A stretch of DNA of 64,000 nt from an uncultured Fidelibacterota bacterium (GCA_902624275.1 CACNWW010000004.1:1-64000); one strand, 5' to 3'. Positions 16,768 to 26,854 are shown, counted from the stretch's first letter. A program made the numbers and translations. The notes: generated by a model not told the origin, from the letters alone.

Positions 16768-18993
16768 ATGAAAAAATATTTAATTACTGTATTCCTCATT
16801 TCATCACTTTTTGGGCAATCCTTTAAGGATTTAACTGAACGACCAACTTATAATCCAATTAAAATTGTTCAACCTATAACATTTGATGGTGTTGTTGACG
16901 ATCAAGAATGGTCAAGAGCTCAAGTTGCAACAAATTTTAATGGCTCTGGTACTTTTCAAGGACAACCATCAGATCTTAGAACAGAAGCGAGGCTATTTTA
17001 CGACGAGAAAAACATTTACGTTAGTTTTAAGGCTTTTGTCGATCAAGAAGATTTAAGATATACTATTACAAAACGAGACAATCTTGATGATAAAGATGAT
17101 AGAGTATGGATCAATATTGATGCTTTTGATGATGAATCTCTTACATACGGTATCGGTGTTAGTGCAGGTGGAGCTCAAATAGATGGTAGAGCAACTTATG
17201 GTTTCGATCAGTCATTAGACCTTATTTATGAATCTAAAGTATCTATTTTCGAAGATAGATATGAAGTTGAACTAGTTATTCCATTTTCAAGCTTACGTTA
17301 TTCGCTTGCTTCAATTCAAACATGGAGAATTGATTTTGGTAGAGGTTATACACTTGCTGACGAAATTAGAAGAAATGTTTACTGGACATCTAGATTGGCA
17401 GGAATTGAATGTCAAACTTGTCAATTAGCATTTCTCAAGGATATACAACCTCCAAAGCAACAGAAAGGTGATATTGAATTTATTCCATCAGTTGTTGCTG
17501 GATTTTCAGACGATTTTATTACAGATATATCTTCTTCATCAGATGAAGCATCGCTATTTATGAAGCTTCCAATCTCATCTGTAGATTTATTAGAGCTAGC
17601 ATTAAATCCTGACTTTAGTCAAATTGAGTCTGATGATATCAAAAACGATATAAATACCGTAAATGCACTATATTTTGAAGAAAGACGACCATTTTTTAGT
17701 CAGGGCGCTGAGCTTTTTCAGTTTTCACCTCAAAGAGGATATATAAATTTATTTTATTCTAGGACAATAAATGATCCATCTATAGCAGGAAAATATACCG
17801 GTAAGATCGGTCAAACATCTTATGGTATTATAAGTGCTCGCGATGAATCATCTTTATTATTACTACCATTTGAAGAAACTAGTACAATTGTTAATATGGG
17901 TAAGAGTACCTCTAATATAGTCCGTGCAAAAAGAATGATTGGCGGTAATGGAGGATCTATTGGAGCTATTTTAACAAATAGAGTATTTGATAATGCAGGT
18001 GATATGACAACGGGAGGGATAGATATACATTATCATCCAGGCGATAATTATCATTTAACCCTTCATGTTACTGCATCTATTCATAATGAATCCGATAATT
18101 TTGAATATGTTTACGAACCAAATGATATTGATAGCGAAATGACATTTGATAGTGGAAGATATACTAAAAATTTTGACGGAGAAAAAGTAATTGGTAATGC
18201 GTTAGGTTTTAGCATTAACAGGAGAGATAGAACTGATAATTTTGGGCTTGTTCTAAGACTTCGTTCTCCTGGTTTTAGAACAAGTAATGGTTTTGAAACA
18301 AATAATGCGACAAAGTGGCTCAAAGTAAATAGGGGAAAAACTGTCTATTATGATCAACATCCAACTCTGCTTAAAACAGATTATGGTATTTCTGCTATTT
18401 ATAAAACAAATTATACTGGTCTTATAAAAAAGCAAGATTTATCATTATCTACAAGTTCAGATTTCAAAAACGGAGATTTTTTTAAAGTTAGCGCAGAGTT
18501 TGAAACAGAAAATTTCAGAGGATATCAATTTGAAAACTTGTATGAATTTGAGTTTGGATATCGAAATCAATTGAATTCTAATTTTAAGCTTTATAATGAG
18601 TTACAATCAAGAAATATTATTGTAAGAAATTTAGATATTCCTAAAAAGTCAGCTTATTATCAAGTTAAGAGCTATGTCGAATATAGATTATCTGAAAAAT
18701 CGAATTTTGGAGTTGGGATCTCTTATCAGAAAGCTGAAGATTATTATGACGGTATTATGCTTAGAGCTAATATAAATAATTCATTTAATTCAAGGTTAAC
18801 GATGAGAACTAAAATTCAATACAGTGATTTTTCAAATTCTTGGTTTATTGAGCCTATGTTAACTTATCAACCCAATGCTTTTAGCGCCTTATATTTTGGT
18901 GTAAATGATTTACTTGAAACAGAAGACAACATAATTTCAAGTTTAACAGAAAGCAAAAGACAAATATTTATTAAATTTCAGTATTTATTTTAG
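16768..18993 (+). CDS. DUF5916 outer-membrane protein with N-terminal CBM9-like domain
   Basis: 741-aa exported protein (signal peptide to SLFGQS). Residues ~30-215 form a carbohydrate-binding family 9-like beta-sandwich (ITFDGVVDDQEWSRA, LFYDEKNIYVSFKAF, ELVIPFSSLRY). The remainder is a DUF5916-type barrel-like region with the hallmark LNPDFSQIESD and EERRPFFSQGAELF, ending in aromatic Phe (IFIKFQYLF). DUF5916 proteins are common in FCB-group bacteria, often near degradative genes; their function is not established. A strong terminator lies upstream, so it heads its own transcript, and the next lipoprotein gene follows after 14 bases. Confidence 0.87.
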   Translation: MKKYLITVFLISSLFGQSFKDLTERPTYNPIKIVQPITFDGVVDDQEWSRAQVATNFNGSGTFQGQPSDLRTEARLFYDEKNIYVSFKAFVDQEDLRYTITKRDNLDDKDDRVWINIDAFDDESLTYGIGVSAGGAQIDGRATYGFDQSLDLIYESKVSIFEDRYEVELVIPFSSLRYSLASIQTWRIDFGRGYTLADEIRRNVYWTSRLAGIECQTCQLAFLKDIQPPKQQKGDIEFIPSVVAGFSDDFITDISSSSDEASLFMKLPISSVDLLELALNPDFSQIESDDIKNDINTVNALYFEERRPFFSQGAELFQFSPQRGYINLFYSRTINDPSIAGKYTGKIGQTSYGIISARDESSLLLLPFEETSTIVNMGKSTSNIVRAKRMIGGNGGSIGAILTNRVFDNAGDMTTGGIDIHYHPGDNYHLTLHVTASIHNESDNFEYVYEPNDIDSEMTFDSGRYTKNFDGEKVIGNALGFSINRRDRTDNFGLVLRLRSPGFRTSNGFETNNATKWLKVNRGKTVYYDQHPTLLKTDYGISAIYKTNYTGLIKKQDLSLSTSSDFKNGDFFKVSAEFETENFRGYQFENLYEFEFGYRNQLNSNFKLYNELQSRNIIVRNLDIPKKSAYYQVKSYVEYRLSEKSNFGVGISYQKAEDYYDGIMLRANINNSFNSRLTMRTKIQYSDFSNSWFIEPMLTYQPNAFSALYFGVNDLLETEDNIISSLTESKRQIFIKFQYLF

Positions 18994-19007
18994 GGAGAAT
19001 ATAAAAT

Positions 19008-19463
19008 ATGAAAAAACTAGTAATAATCTTTTTGACTTTAGCAGTCTACAGTTGTATTGTTCCTTTAACAATTGGAAACAGATCAATTACAGATGTTGAA
19101 AATAACAATATTAAAGATTCCAATACAGTTTATTCACAGAATGGAAAGACTATGGTTGCTATCAATTATATTCTTCCTCAGAGAGCTAATCAGTTTGAGA
19201 TGTTAACAAAGACAGTTATAATGCCAGCCATTAAAAGAGAGGATATATCAGTTTACAATAGCTTAAAATTTTTAGTTCCTGAAAAGCATAATGAAGATGG
19301 TAATTTGACTTATATGTTTATAGCTGATCCTTATCTTGAAGATAGAAATTATGATATTTTTGAGGTACTTGTATCGCAATATGGAAGAACAAGAGCTGTA
19401 GAATATTTTGATCGTTGGATAAATTGTTTTGCTTATGAACAAGAAGTCATTTCTTTTAGATGA
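19008..19463 (+). CDS. Small lipoprotein, unknown function
   Basis: 151-aa lipoprotein with signal peptide ending VYSC (Cys16) and a good AGGGAG ribosome site. The mature part is mixed alpha/beta without a motif I recognise: an N-terminal TVYSQNGKTMVAINYILP segment and a C-terminal helix YGRTRAVEYFDRWINCFAYEQEV. Its stop overlaps the next ATG as ATGA, so it is coupled to the following secreted protein. Nothing in the sequence identifies a substrate. Confidence 0.7.
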   Translation: MKKLVIIFLTLAVYSCIVPLTIGNRSITDVENNNIKDSNTVYSQNGKTMVAINYILPQRANQFEMLTKTVIMPAIKREDISVYNSLKFLVPEKHNEDGNLTYMFIADPYLEDRNYDIFEVLVSQYGRTRAVEYFDRWINCFAYEQEVISFR

Positions 19464-20158
19464 TAAAAACATATCTTTTTCTAGCATCCTATGTTAAATT
19501 TTATGCGATGAAGTTTGTAAAGCTTTTTATTTCAATCTGTTTCTTTATTAGTATTATTTTTTCTCAAAATTTGGGAGATATGCGAATCGACAATAATTCA
19601 AGTGAAAATTTTCAAGCAATGTTTAACAGCAATTCTGACACTGAATCAATTTTAACTGTTTACTCAAACGCAAATATTCATAATATTTACATTTGGGATT
19701 CTACATTGCAGCCACTAACAAGAACTTTTCCTGCGAAAATTTCATTACCTATTGCAAATAGATCTTATACTATAAGCTTATTTTCACAATCAGAATATAA
19801 TTATTTAAAAAATGAAATAATAAATTTTGACTTTGATAAAAGAGATATTAGTGAGCTTGAAATTCTTCAAAGCGAATTTCAAAATATGAATATTGGAACT
19901 AAGTCTGTCAATCCAATAAATGGAGTTGAAGAATCAATTTTTTTAATATTCTGTGATAAAGAAGATTTTGATTGTAAAGAAGGATTACATTGGTTCGATA
20001 AATTTTATTCAAAATATTTTGACGATTCAAAAAAAAGAGTCAATTTTATTAATCAAGATGATAAAACTAGACAAGAAATTTTAAATCATAGAAAAGGTAT
20101 GTTTGGTATTTTAAGTCTATTTGCAGTTACAATTTTTTTAATAGATAACAATCAGTAA
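19460..20158 (+). CDS. Secreted or membrane-anchored protein, unknown function
   Basis: 232-aa protein overlapping its upstream neighbour by the ATGA tetranucleotide. A second in-frame ATG at 19508 (MKFVKLFISICFFISIIFSQ) would give a neater signal peptide; neither start has a clear ribosome site. The mature region is rich in Asn, Ser and acidic residues and ends in a hydrophobic helix (GMFGILSLFAVTIFLI), consistent with a C-terminal membrane anchor. No family recognised. The last stop base is the first base of thrS (TAATG). Confidence 0.6.
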   Translation: MIKTYLFLASYVKFYAMKFVKLFISICFFISIIFSQNLGDMRIDNNSSENFQAMFNSNSDTESILTVYSNANIHNIYIWDSTLQPLTRTFPAKISLPIANRSYTISLFSQSEYNYLKNEIINFDFDKRDISELEILQSEFQNMNIGTKSVNPINGVEESIFLIFCDKEDFDCKEGLHWFDKFYSKYFDDSKKRVNFINQDDKTRQEILNHRKGMFGILSLFAVTIFLIDNNQ

Positions 20159-22098
20159 TGAAAAATATTGATATAAATATAATTGGTTACAAAAATATTA
20201 AATTTGAAAATGGAATAACTCCTTTAGAAATTTTAAAGTCACATAGTAAATTTGGGAAAAACTCCATTATTTGTAAAATTAATGGTATAATTTCCGATCT
20301 TTCTACGAATTTATCAAATGACTGTGATTTACAATTTTTGGACGCAAAAAGTAAAGAAGGTCATGCTATTCTGTTACACAGCACTGCTCATTTAATGGCT
20401 CAGGCAGTCAAAAGATTATATCCGAAAACCAAAGTTACAATTGGACCATACTTAGAAAATAGATTTTATTATGACTTTGATGTAGAAACGCCTTTTTCAG
20501 AGGAAGATTTATTAAAAATTGAAAATGAAATGATGAAAATTTCAGAAGAAAATCTTGAAATAACACACGAAGTAAAATCCCGAGAAGAAGCATTAGCATT
20601 CTTTAATAAAATTGAAGAAAATTACAAGGTTGAAATTATTAATGATTTAGAAAAAGATGAAGTTTTAAAGTTGTATTCTCAAGGTGAATTTACAGATTTA
20701 TGCAGAGGTCCACATGTACATTCAACCGGTCAAATAAAATATTTTAAACTTTTGTCATCATCAGCAGCTTATTGGAGAGGAGACGAAAACAATCAAACGC
20801 TTCAAAGAGTTTATGGAACTTCATTCCAAAATAGTAAAGATTTAAAAAAATATCTTCTTATGCTAGAAGAGCAAAAAAAACGTGATCATAGAAAAATTGG
20901 AAAAGAATTAGACTTGTTTTTCTTTGATGAAGAGGTTGGACCTGGATTACCGCTTTGGACTCCATCAGGAACAGTTTTAATAGATGAACTTGAAGCTTTA
21001 GCAAAAGAGAAAGAAACTGTTGGTGGATATTTAAGAGTAAGGACTCCTCATTTAACTAAAGGTGATTTGTTCTCAAAATCAGGTCATTTAGATCATTATA
21101 TGTCAAGTATGTTTTCTCCAATGGATGTAGATGGAATAGATTATTATATGAAGCCAATGAATTGTCCTTATCATCATAAAATTTTTGCTAATACACCAAA
21201 AAGCTATAGAGATCTGCCTTACAGAATTTCGGAATATGGTACTTGTTATAGATATGAAAAATCAGGAGAATTATTTGGATTGATGCGTGTTAGAAGTATG
21301 CAAATGAATGACGGCCATATTTATTGCACTGCTGAGCAGTTTAAAGAAGAGTTCATTAACGTATGCAATTTGTATATGGATTATTTTAAAATTTTTGGTA
21401 TTGAAAAGTATGAAATGAGGTTAAGTCTTCATGACCCTAAAGGATTAGGCGAAAAGTTTATTGATAATGCAGAATTATGGAAAAAGACAGAGGATGACGT
21501 AAGAAATGCTCTTAAAGGAGCAAAATTAAAATTCGTTGAATCAGTTGGAGATGCTGCTTTTTATGGACCTAAAATTGATGTACAAGTCTGGAGTTCAATT
21601 GGAAGAGAATTTACTCTTGCTACTAATCAGGTAGATTTTGCTATTCCTGAAAGATTTGATTTAAAGTATACAGATAAAGATGGTTCTGCAAAAACTCCAT
21701 TATGTATACATAGAGCTCCTTTAGGAACTCATGAACGTTTTATTGGATTTCTAATTGAACATTTTGGTGGAAATTTTCCATTATGGCTAGCTCCAAAACA
21801 AGTAACAATTCTACCAGTATCAGACAAGTTTAATGCATACGCCGATGAGATTGTAAAAAATCTGAGATCTAAAGGTATAAGAGTTTCTTTAGATAATAGA
21901 TCAGAAAAAATTGGCTCAAAAATTAGAGATGCAGAAATGCAAAAAATTAATATTATGATTATTGTTGGTGAAAAAGAAGTTGAAAATAAAACCTTAACTG
22001 TTAGAAGAAGGTTTATTAAGGAGCAAAAAGAATTATCTTTGGATGATTTTTCAAAAAAAGTATTAACAGAAATTAACGAGAGGAGAGTTTCGAATTAA
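20158..22098 (+). CDS. thrS: Threonine-tRNA ligase
   Basis: 646-aa class II synthetase charging tRNA-Thr. Domains in order: TGS (residues 1-60), editing/SAD domain with HSTAHLMAQAV and TDLCRGPHV, catalytic core with MKPMNCPYHHKIF, RYEKSGELFGLMRVR and LCIHRAPLGTHERFIGFLIEHF, and an anticodon-binding domain (ARG repeats near LPVSDKFNAYADEI). Full length. It is the first gene of the classic thrS-infC-rpmI-rplT-pheST cluster, but here it is coupled upstream (TAATG) to an unknown secreted protein. Its 3' end contains the ribosome site and AUU start of infC. Confidence 0.97.
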   Translation: MKNIDINIIGYKNIKFENGITPLEILKSHSKFGKNSIICKINGIISDLSTNLSNDCDLQFLDAKSKEGHAILLHSTAHLMAQAVKRLYPKTKVTIGPYLENRFYYDFDVETPFSEEDLLKIENEMMKISEENLEITHEVKSREEALAFFNKIEENYKVEIINDLEKDEVLKLYSQGEFTDLCRGPHVHSTGQIKYFKLLSSSAAYWRGDENNQTLQRVYGTSFQNSKDLKKYLLMLEEQKKRDHRKIGKELDLFFFDEEVGPGLPLWTPSGTVLIDELEALAKEKETVGGYLRVRTPHLTKGDLFSKSGHLDHYMSSMFSPMDVDGIDYYMKPMNCPYHHKIFANTPKSYRDLPYRISEYGTCYRYEKSGELFGLMRVRSMQMNDGHIYCTAEQFKEEFINVCNLYMDYFKIFGIEKYEMRLSLHDPKGLGEKFIDNAELWKKTEDDVRNALKGAKLKFVESVGDAAFYGPKIDVQVWSSIGREFTLATNQVDFAIPERFDLKYTDKDGSAKTPLCIHRAPLGTHERFIGFLIEHFGGNFPLWLAPKQVTILPVSDKFNAYADEIVKNLRSKGIRVSLDNRSEKIGSKIRDAEMQKINIMIIVGEKEVENKTLTVRRRFIKEQKELSLDDFSKKVLTEINERRVSN

Positions 22099-22603
22099 AA
22101 AACAAAGAATAAGGGTAAACGAAAAAATTTATGCAGATGAAGTAAGGCTTATTAGCCAAAATAAAGAGCAAATTGGTGTTGTAAGTGTAAAAGAAGCCTT
22201 AATTAAAGCTCAAGAGGCAGGTTTAGATTTAGTTGAAATTTCACCTAATGCAAAACCTCCAGTTTGTAAAATTATGGACTTTGGTAAGTTTAAATATGAA
22301 GAAAAGAAAAAAGCGCAACAAAGCAAGAAAAAACAGCAAACTATTAAAGTGAAAGAATTAAGAGTAAGACCGAATATTGGTGAACACGATCTAGATAATA
22401 AACTTAAGATGGGTAAAAAGTTTTTATCTGAGGGTTATAAGTTAAAATTAACTTTAATGTATAGAGGAAGAGAAATGTCTCGACAAGATTTAGGGCAAGA
22501 GCTAATGCAGCGAGTTTTATCGAGTTTAAGTGAGCATGCAGAATTAGAAAAAGATTCTCCTTTGACTGGAAGAAAAAAATCTATAATATTAGCCCCGAAA
22601 TAG
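22094..22603 (+). CDS. infC: Translation initiation factor IF-3, AUU start codon
   Basis: 169-aa IF-3, which binds the 30S subunit and proofreads start-codon choice. The first ATG in frame is at 22274, but the conserved N-terminal domain runs upstream: RVNEKIYADEVRLI, KEALIKAQEAGLDLVEISP and NAKPPVCKIMDFGKF. The only credible start is ATT at 22094, with AGGAGAG seven bases upstream. An AUU start is the known hallmark of infC and lets IF-3 repress its own synthesis. The start overlaps the thrS stop by five bases. The C-terminal domain (IKVKELRVRPNIGEHDLDNK) is normal. Confidence 0.94.
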   Translation: MKKQRIRVNEKIYADEVRLISQNKEQIGVVSVKEALIKAQEAGLDLVEISPNAKPPVCKIMDFGKFKYEEKKKAQQSKKKQQTIKVKELRVRPNIGEHDLDNKLKMGKKFLSEGYKLKLTLMYRGREMSRQDLGQELMQRVLSSLSEHAELEKDSPLTGRKKSIILAPK

Positions 22604-22613
22604 GAAATAAAAA

Positions 22614-22817
22614 GTGCCAAAACAAAAAACAAGAAAAAGCGTATCAAAAAGATTTAAAGTTACTGGTTCAGGTAAACTGAAACGTAACAAAGCTGGACAC
22701 AGTCACATGCTTATTCGAAGAGATAAAGATGTGAAGCGTTCTGCTAAGAAAGCTACAGTAGTAGCACCATCTTTTGAAAAACGTATGAAAAAAATGATGG
22801 CGAAAGCAGGAAGTTAA
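22614..22817 (+). CDS. rpmI: 50S ribosomal protein L35
   Basis: 67-aa basic L35 beginning [20 protein letters not shown]. It uses a GTG start with an AGGAAA site upstream. The family features are the N-terminal KT(R/K)KS segment, the [12 protein letters not shown] block and the basic tail. It sits between infC and rplT as in most bacteria. Confidence 0.96.
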   Translation: MPKQKTRKSVSKRFKVTGSGKLKRNKAGHSHMLIRRDKDVKRSAKKATVVAPSFEKRMKKMMAKAGS

Positions 22818-22818
22818 G

Positions 22819-23169
22819 ATGCCAAGATCAAATAGTTCGGTTCCAAGACATAGAAGACATCGTAAGATAGTAAAGCTTGCAAAAGGCTATTTTGGTGCTA
22901 GAAGTAGAAATTTTAAAGCAGCTAAAGACGCAGTAACTAAAGCTGGTTTATATGCTTATCGAGATAGAAGACAGAAAAAACGTCAATTTAGAAGACTTTG
23001 GATTGTAAGAATTAACGCTGCATCAAGATTAAATGGTTTATCCTATTCAAATTTTGTACATTTATTGAAGGAGAAAGAGGTCGATTTAGATAGAAAAGTA
23101 TTAGCAGATTTAGCTGTTAATAATCCAACTGTCTTTGAAGATCTCGTAAAATATTTAAAGAAAAAATAG
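22819..23169 (+). CDS. rplT: 50S ribosomal protein L20
   Basis: 116-aa L20, an early assembly protein of the 50S subunit. Conserved segments: [38 protein letters not shown] and [16 protein letters not shown]. It starts one base after the rpmI stop, so the two are translationally coupled. L20 represses its own operon in E. coli; I saw no clear L20-binding mimic here. Confidence 0.97.
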   Translation: MPRSNSSVPRHRRHRKIVKLAKGYFGARSRNFKAAKDAVTKAGLYAYRDRRQKKRQFRRLWIVRINAASRLNGLSYSNFVHLLKEKEVDLDRKVLADLAVNNPTVFEDLVKYLKKK

Positions 23170-23178
23170 AAAAATACG

Positions 23179-24159
23179 ATGTCATTAGATAAAACCATTA
23201 AAGGATTAAAGGCATCATTTTCTAAAGAATTATCCAAGTCTAAAACTTCACAAGATCTAGAAAATTTCCGTATTAAATACTTAGGTAGAAATGGGCAGCT
23301 TGCATTATTGTTTGAAGAGTTTAATAAACTACCTACTCTTGAAAAACCTCGCTTTGGAAAAGAATTAAATATCCTAAAAAATCAATTAACTGACCAATAT
23401 CAAAATGCTCTTGGAAACAATAGTGAAAATTCTGCTACAAGTGACGTAGATTTTTCATTGCCAGGTTATGATTTACCCGATGGAAATATCCATCCATTGG
23501 AACAGATTACTTCAGAAATAAAATCTATTTTTCAATCTATTGGTTTTTCCGTTGCTTATGGACCTGAAATTGATGATGACTATCATAATTTTGAAGCATT
23601 AAATGTACCAAAATATCATCCAGCAAGAGATATGCAAGATACATTTTTTATCAATCCTAATGCTGTACTAAGAACACATACATCCAATGTTCAAATTCAT
23701 TTAATGGAAAATCAAGATCCGCCATTGAGACACATATGTTGTGGCAGAGTATTTAGAAATGAGGCAGTGAGTTACAAAAGTTTTTGTCTATTTAATCAAG
23801 TTGAGGGTTTAGTTATTAATGAAACTTCCTCATTTGCCGAGATGAAAGGAACTTTAGAGTATTTTGTTCAAGAAATGTTTGGAAAAGATACTAAAATGCG
23901 CTTTAGGCCAAGTTATTTTCCTTTTACTGAGCCAAGCGCCGAAGTTGATATTTGGAATAGTAAATTAAATCAATGGATGGAAATTTTAGGCTGTGGTATG
24001 GTCAATCCAAATGTTTTATCAAATGTTGGCTATGACAACGAAAAATATCAGGGATTTGCTTTTGGTATGGGAATTGAGAGAATTGCCATGATAAAATATG
24101 GCATAAAAGATATTAGACTTTTTTATCAAAACGATAAACGTTTCCTGGAGCAGTTTTAA
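23179..24159 (+). CDS. pheS: Phenylalanine-tRNA ligase alpha subunit
   Basis: 326-aa catalytic subunit of the alpha2-beta2 PheRS. It has an N-terminal coiled coil (residues 1-90) and a class II core with HPARDMQDTFF, RTHTSNVQI, GRVFRNEA, FNQVEGL, RPSYFPFTEPSAEVDI and GFAFGMGIERIAM (motif 3). The usual FHQVEG is FNQVEG here. The stop overlaps the pheT start as TAATG, ensuring balanced subunit synthesis. Confidence 0.96.
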   Translation: MSLDKTIKGLKASFSKELSKSKTSQDLENFRIKYLGRNGQLALLFEEFNKLPTLEKPRFGKELNILKNQLTDQYQNALGNNSENSATSDVDFSLPGYDLPDGNIHPLEQITSEIKSIFQSIGFSVAYGPEIDDDYHNFEALNVPKYHPARDMQDTFFINPNAVLRTHTSNVQIHLMENQDPPLRHICCGRVFRNEAVSYKSFCLFNQVEGLVINETSSFAEMKGTLEYFVQEMFGKDTKMRFRPSYFPFTEPSAEVDIWNSKLNQWMEILGCGMVNPNVLSNVGYDNEKYQGFAFGMGIERIAMIKYGIKDIRLFYQNDKRFLEQF

Positions 24160-26540
24160 TGAAAGTTTCTTTGCACTGGCTTAGAAGGTTTGTTGATTTT
24201 GAATTAACTGCTACAGAGTTAGCTGAAAAACTAACTATGAGAGGATTTGAGTCTGAAGTCGTATCAGATTTTGATTCTTTAGAAAATTTAGTTGTTGGAG
24301 ATGTTTTAACAGCAGAAAAGCACCCTAATGCAGACAAGCTTAAGTTATGTTCTGTTTCAGATGGATCAGAAACTTTTAGCGTTGTTTGTGGAGCTCCAAA
24401 TGTCGATGCTGGTCAAAAAATAGTTTTTGCAAAAGTTGGTGCTGTTCTTCCAGGTGATTTTAAGATAGGCAAAGCTAAAATTAGAGGTATAGAAAGTTTT
24501 GGAATGATTTGTTCTGAAAGAGAGCTTGGTATTTCAGATGAACATGATGGTATTATGGTTTTAGATGAGTCTCATAAAGCAGGAACACCTATTAAAAAAG
24601 TGCTAGGTCCATTATTTAATGCTATTGATATTGAAGTAACTCCTGATAAAGCTTTCGCATTAAGTCATAGAGGAATAGCACGAGAAGTAGCGACAATTGT
24701 TGGGTCCAAATTAAAAACTCCAATAAATAGCGTAAAATTAAATCCTAAGTCTAAAGACGTTGTGTCAGTTAAATTAGATAAAAAAGGCGGCTGTACACGA
24801 TATATTGCGGGTACAATGAAAGGAGTAAGGGTAGGGCCTTCTCCAAAATGGCTTGCCGAATATTTAAAATCAGTTGGTCAGAAAAGCATCAATAACCTTG
24901 TTGACATTTCAAATTTTATGCTTTTGGAAATCGGTCATCCAACTCATGTCTTTGATCTAAAAAAATTAGCAAAACCTGCAGTTAAGGTTTCTTGGGCAAA
25001 AAAGGGTGAAAAATTTGATGCTTTGGATGAAGAAACATATGAATTAAGTACGGATCATATGGTAATTACGGATACAAAAAATACCGTTGCTTTAGCTGGT
25101 ATTATAGGAGGGATGGATAGCTCTGTTACTGATTCAACCACAGAAGTATTGATTGAAAGTGCTTATTTTGACCCAGTTGTTATCAGAAAAGGGTCTAAAA
25201 AATTAAATTTGTTATCAGAGGCATCTAGAAGGTTTGAGAGAGGTACTGACCCTAATGCTGCTTTAGAGGCATTTAATATGATTGTCCAGTTAATGCAAGA
25301 AGTTGCTGGTGGTACTTTAGAGTCTGTGATTACTGATGAATGTTCAATGAGCTTAGATAGCACTTCTGTTGATTTATCCTATGAAAAACTGCTCAAATAT
25401 GCTGGACAAGAAATTCCTTTAAAAGACATAGAATCTATACTAAAAGGACTTCACATAGATGCTAAAAAAACAAAAACTGGCTGGAGTTGCTCAATTCCTA
25501 CATACAGAACCGATTTAAAAGTAGAAACAGACCTTATTGAAGAAGTGTTCAGATGTTTTGGATATGATAATATAAAGTCTTCTTTTAATTATTCTTCTAT
25601 AATGCAATATGCAAACGATGAAGAATCTAGTATTTCTTCATTAAAGCATCATTTATCATCTTTAGGATTTCATCAATCTTATAACAATTCACTTGAAGAT
25701 TTTGAGGAAGTGAAGTTATTTGGAAAAGACGCTGTAAGTGTTATGAATCCTTCCTCAGAAAGAATGAATACTCTTAGAACAACTCTTCACTCAGGATTGT
25801 TGAAAAATTTAGATTTTAATTATCGTAATGGATCAGCAAATACGTTGATTTATGAACATGGTAATATTTTTGAAGGTAAGACAGATAAATTAGAAGATAT
25901 TGAACAGAAAAGTAGTCTATCATGCTTAGTTCACGGAAATGTATTTGCAAAGAATGTACATTTTGATTCTATTCCAGCCTCATTTTCATTTTTAAAAGGA
26001 GTAGCTTTAAATATCTTTGAAGATAAAAGACTAGGTTTGAAAGTTAATTTTTTACAAAAGAAACATCATTACTGTGATCCATATTTCTCAATCATTGATG
26101 GAAAAAAACAAGAAATTGGTGGTTTAGGTGTAATTAATCAATCATTATTGAATAAGTTAGATATTGCTCATAAAAATGAAGTTGTTGTTTTAGATGTAGA
26201 TACAGAGATTTTTAAAAATTATGGTAGTTATAGTACCAAGGTAGAAGATATTGTAACATTTCCCATCGTACAAAGAGATTTAAATTTTAAAATGGATAGC
26301 AATATTCAGGTTGGTGATGTTGTAAAAGCAATTAAATCAGTTAATCAGTCGATATTAATAAGCGTTATTCCAGTAGATATATATCACTCAAAAAAAGATA
26401 AATTATCCAAAGATGTTCTATTTTCATTGAACTTTCAGTCATCTAAAAAAACACTTGAAGATAACGATGTAAATTCAATTATTACTGATGTTATACATTT
26501 AATATCAAAGAAATATAATGCTAAATTAAGAGATAATTAG
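24159..26540 (+). CDS. pheT: Phenylalanine-tRNA ligase beta subunit
   Basis: 793-aa beta subunit. Domains: EMAP/tRNA-binding OB fold (residues ~40-150, with HPNADKLKLCSVSDG), B3/B4 editing domain (NNLVDISNFMLLEIGHPTHV), B5 domain, catalytic-like core and the C-terminal ferredoxin-fold anticodon-binding domain (VTFPIVQRDLNFKM). Full length for the family. Overlaps pheS by one base (TAATG); zapA follows after eight bases. Confidence 0.96.
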   Translation: MKVSLHWLRRFVDFELTATELAEKLTMRGFESEVVSDFDSLENLVVGDVLTAEKHPNADKLKLCSVSDGSETFSVVCGAPNVDAGQKIVFAKVGAVLPGDFKIGKAKIRGIESFGMICSERELGISDEHDGIMVLDESHKAGTPIKKVLGPLFNAIDIEVTPDKAFALSHRGIAREVATIVGSKLKTPINSVKLNPKSKDVVSVKLDKKGGCTRYIAGTMKGVRVGPSPKWLAEYLKSVGQKSINNLVDISNFMLLEIGHPTHVFDLKKLAKPAVKVSWAKKGEKFDALDEETYELSTDHMVITDTKNTVALAGIIGGMDSSVTDSTTEVLIESAYFDPVVIRKGSKKLNLLSEASRRFERGTDPNAALEAFNMIVQLMQEVAGGTLESVITDECSMSLDSTSVDLSYEKLLKYAGQEIPLKDIESILKGLHIDAKKTKTGWSCSIPTYRTDLKVETDLIEEVFRCFGYDNIKSSFNYSSIMQYANDEESSISSLKHHLSSLGFHQSYNNSLEDFEEVKLFGKDAVSVMNPSSERMNTLRTTLHSGLLKNLDFNYRNGSANTLIYEHGNIFEGKTDKLEDIEQKSSLSCLVHGNVFAKNVHFDSIPASFSFLKGVALNIFEDKRLGLKVNFLQKKHHYCDPYFSIIDGKKQEIGGLGVINQSLLNKLDIAHKNEVVVLDVDTEIFKNYGSYSTKVEDIVTFPIVQRDLNFKMDSNIQVGDVVKAIKSVNQSILISVIPVDIYHSKKDKLSKDVLFSLNFQSSKKTLEDNDVNSIITDVIHLISKKYNAKLRDN

Positions 26541-26548
26541 AGGTTAAT

Positions 26549-26842
26549 ATGGAATCAAATAAAAAACTAGTAAATGTTAGAATATTTGGACAAGAATATC
26601 CAATTAAAGCTTCATCAAATGAGGACTATATTAAAGAAGTTGCAGCTTATGTAGATAAAAAAATGAATGAAGTTCAACGATCAGTTCCATCTTCAATGAA
26701 TGCATCAAAAATAGCAATTTTGGCTGCTATGAATATTTCTGATGAATTATTTAGTGCTCGTCGAGGAGAATACTCATTTAAAGGAGAAGTCGAGTCTAAG
26801 GTAAAATCATTAATCGAACGAGTTGAAGAAATTACAGATTAA
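26549..26842 (+). CDS. zapA: Cell division protein ZapA
   Basis: 97-aa ZapA, which cross-links FtsZ protofilaments at the septum. The N-terminal beta segment VNVRIFGQEYPIKASSNEDYIKEVA and the helix DKKMNEVQRSVPSSMNASKIAILAAMNISDEL are typical, followed by a coiled-coil tail. Its place after pheT is common in diverse bacteria. In proteobacteria zapA is often followed by 6S RNA; here only 12 bases separate it from folD, so no such RNA fits. Confidence 0.88.
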   Translation: MESNKKLVNVRIFGQEYPIKASSNEDYIKEVAAYVDKKMNEVQRSVPSSMNASKIAILAAMNISDELFSARRGEYSFKGEVESKVKSLIERVEEITD

Positions 26843-26854
26843 GGGGAATTTGTA

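Noticed and set aside
24113-25363. Minus-strand ORFs within pheS/pheT
   Set aside because: Antisense to conserved synthetase genes with no recognisable protein features.
26843-26854. 6S RNA after zapA
   Set aside because: Only 12 bases separate zapA and folD, far too short for the RNA.
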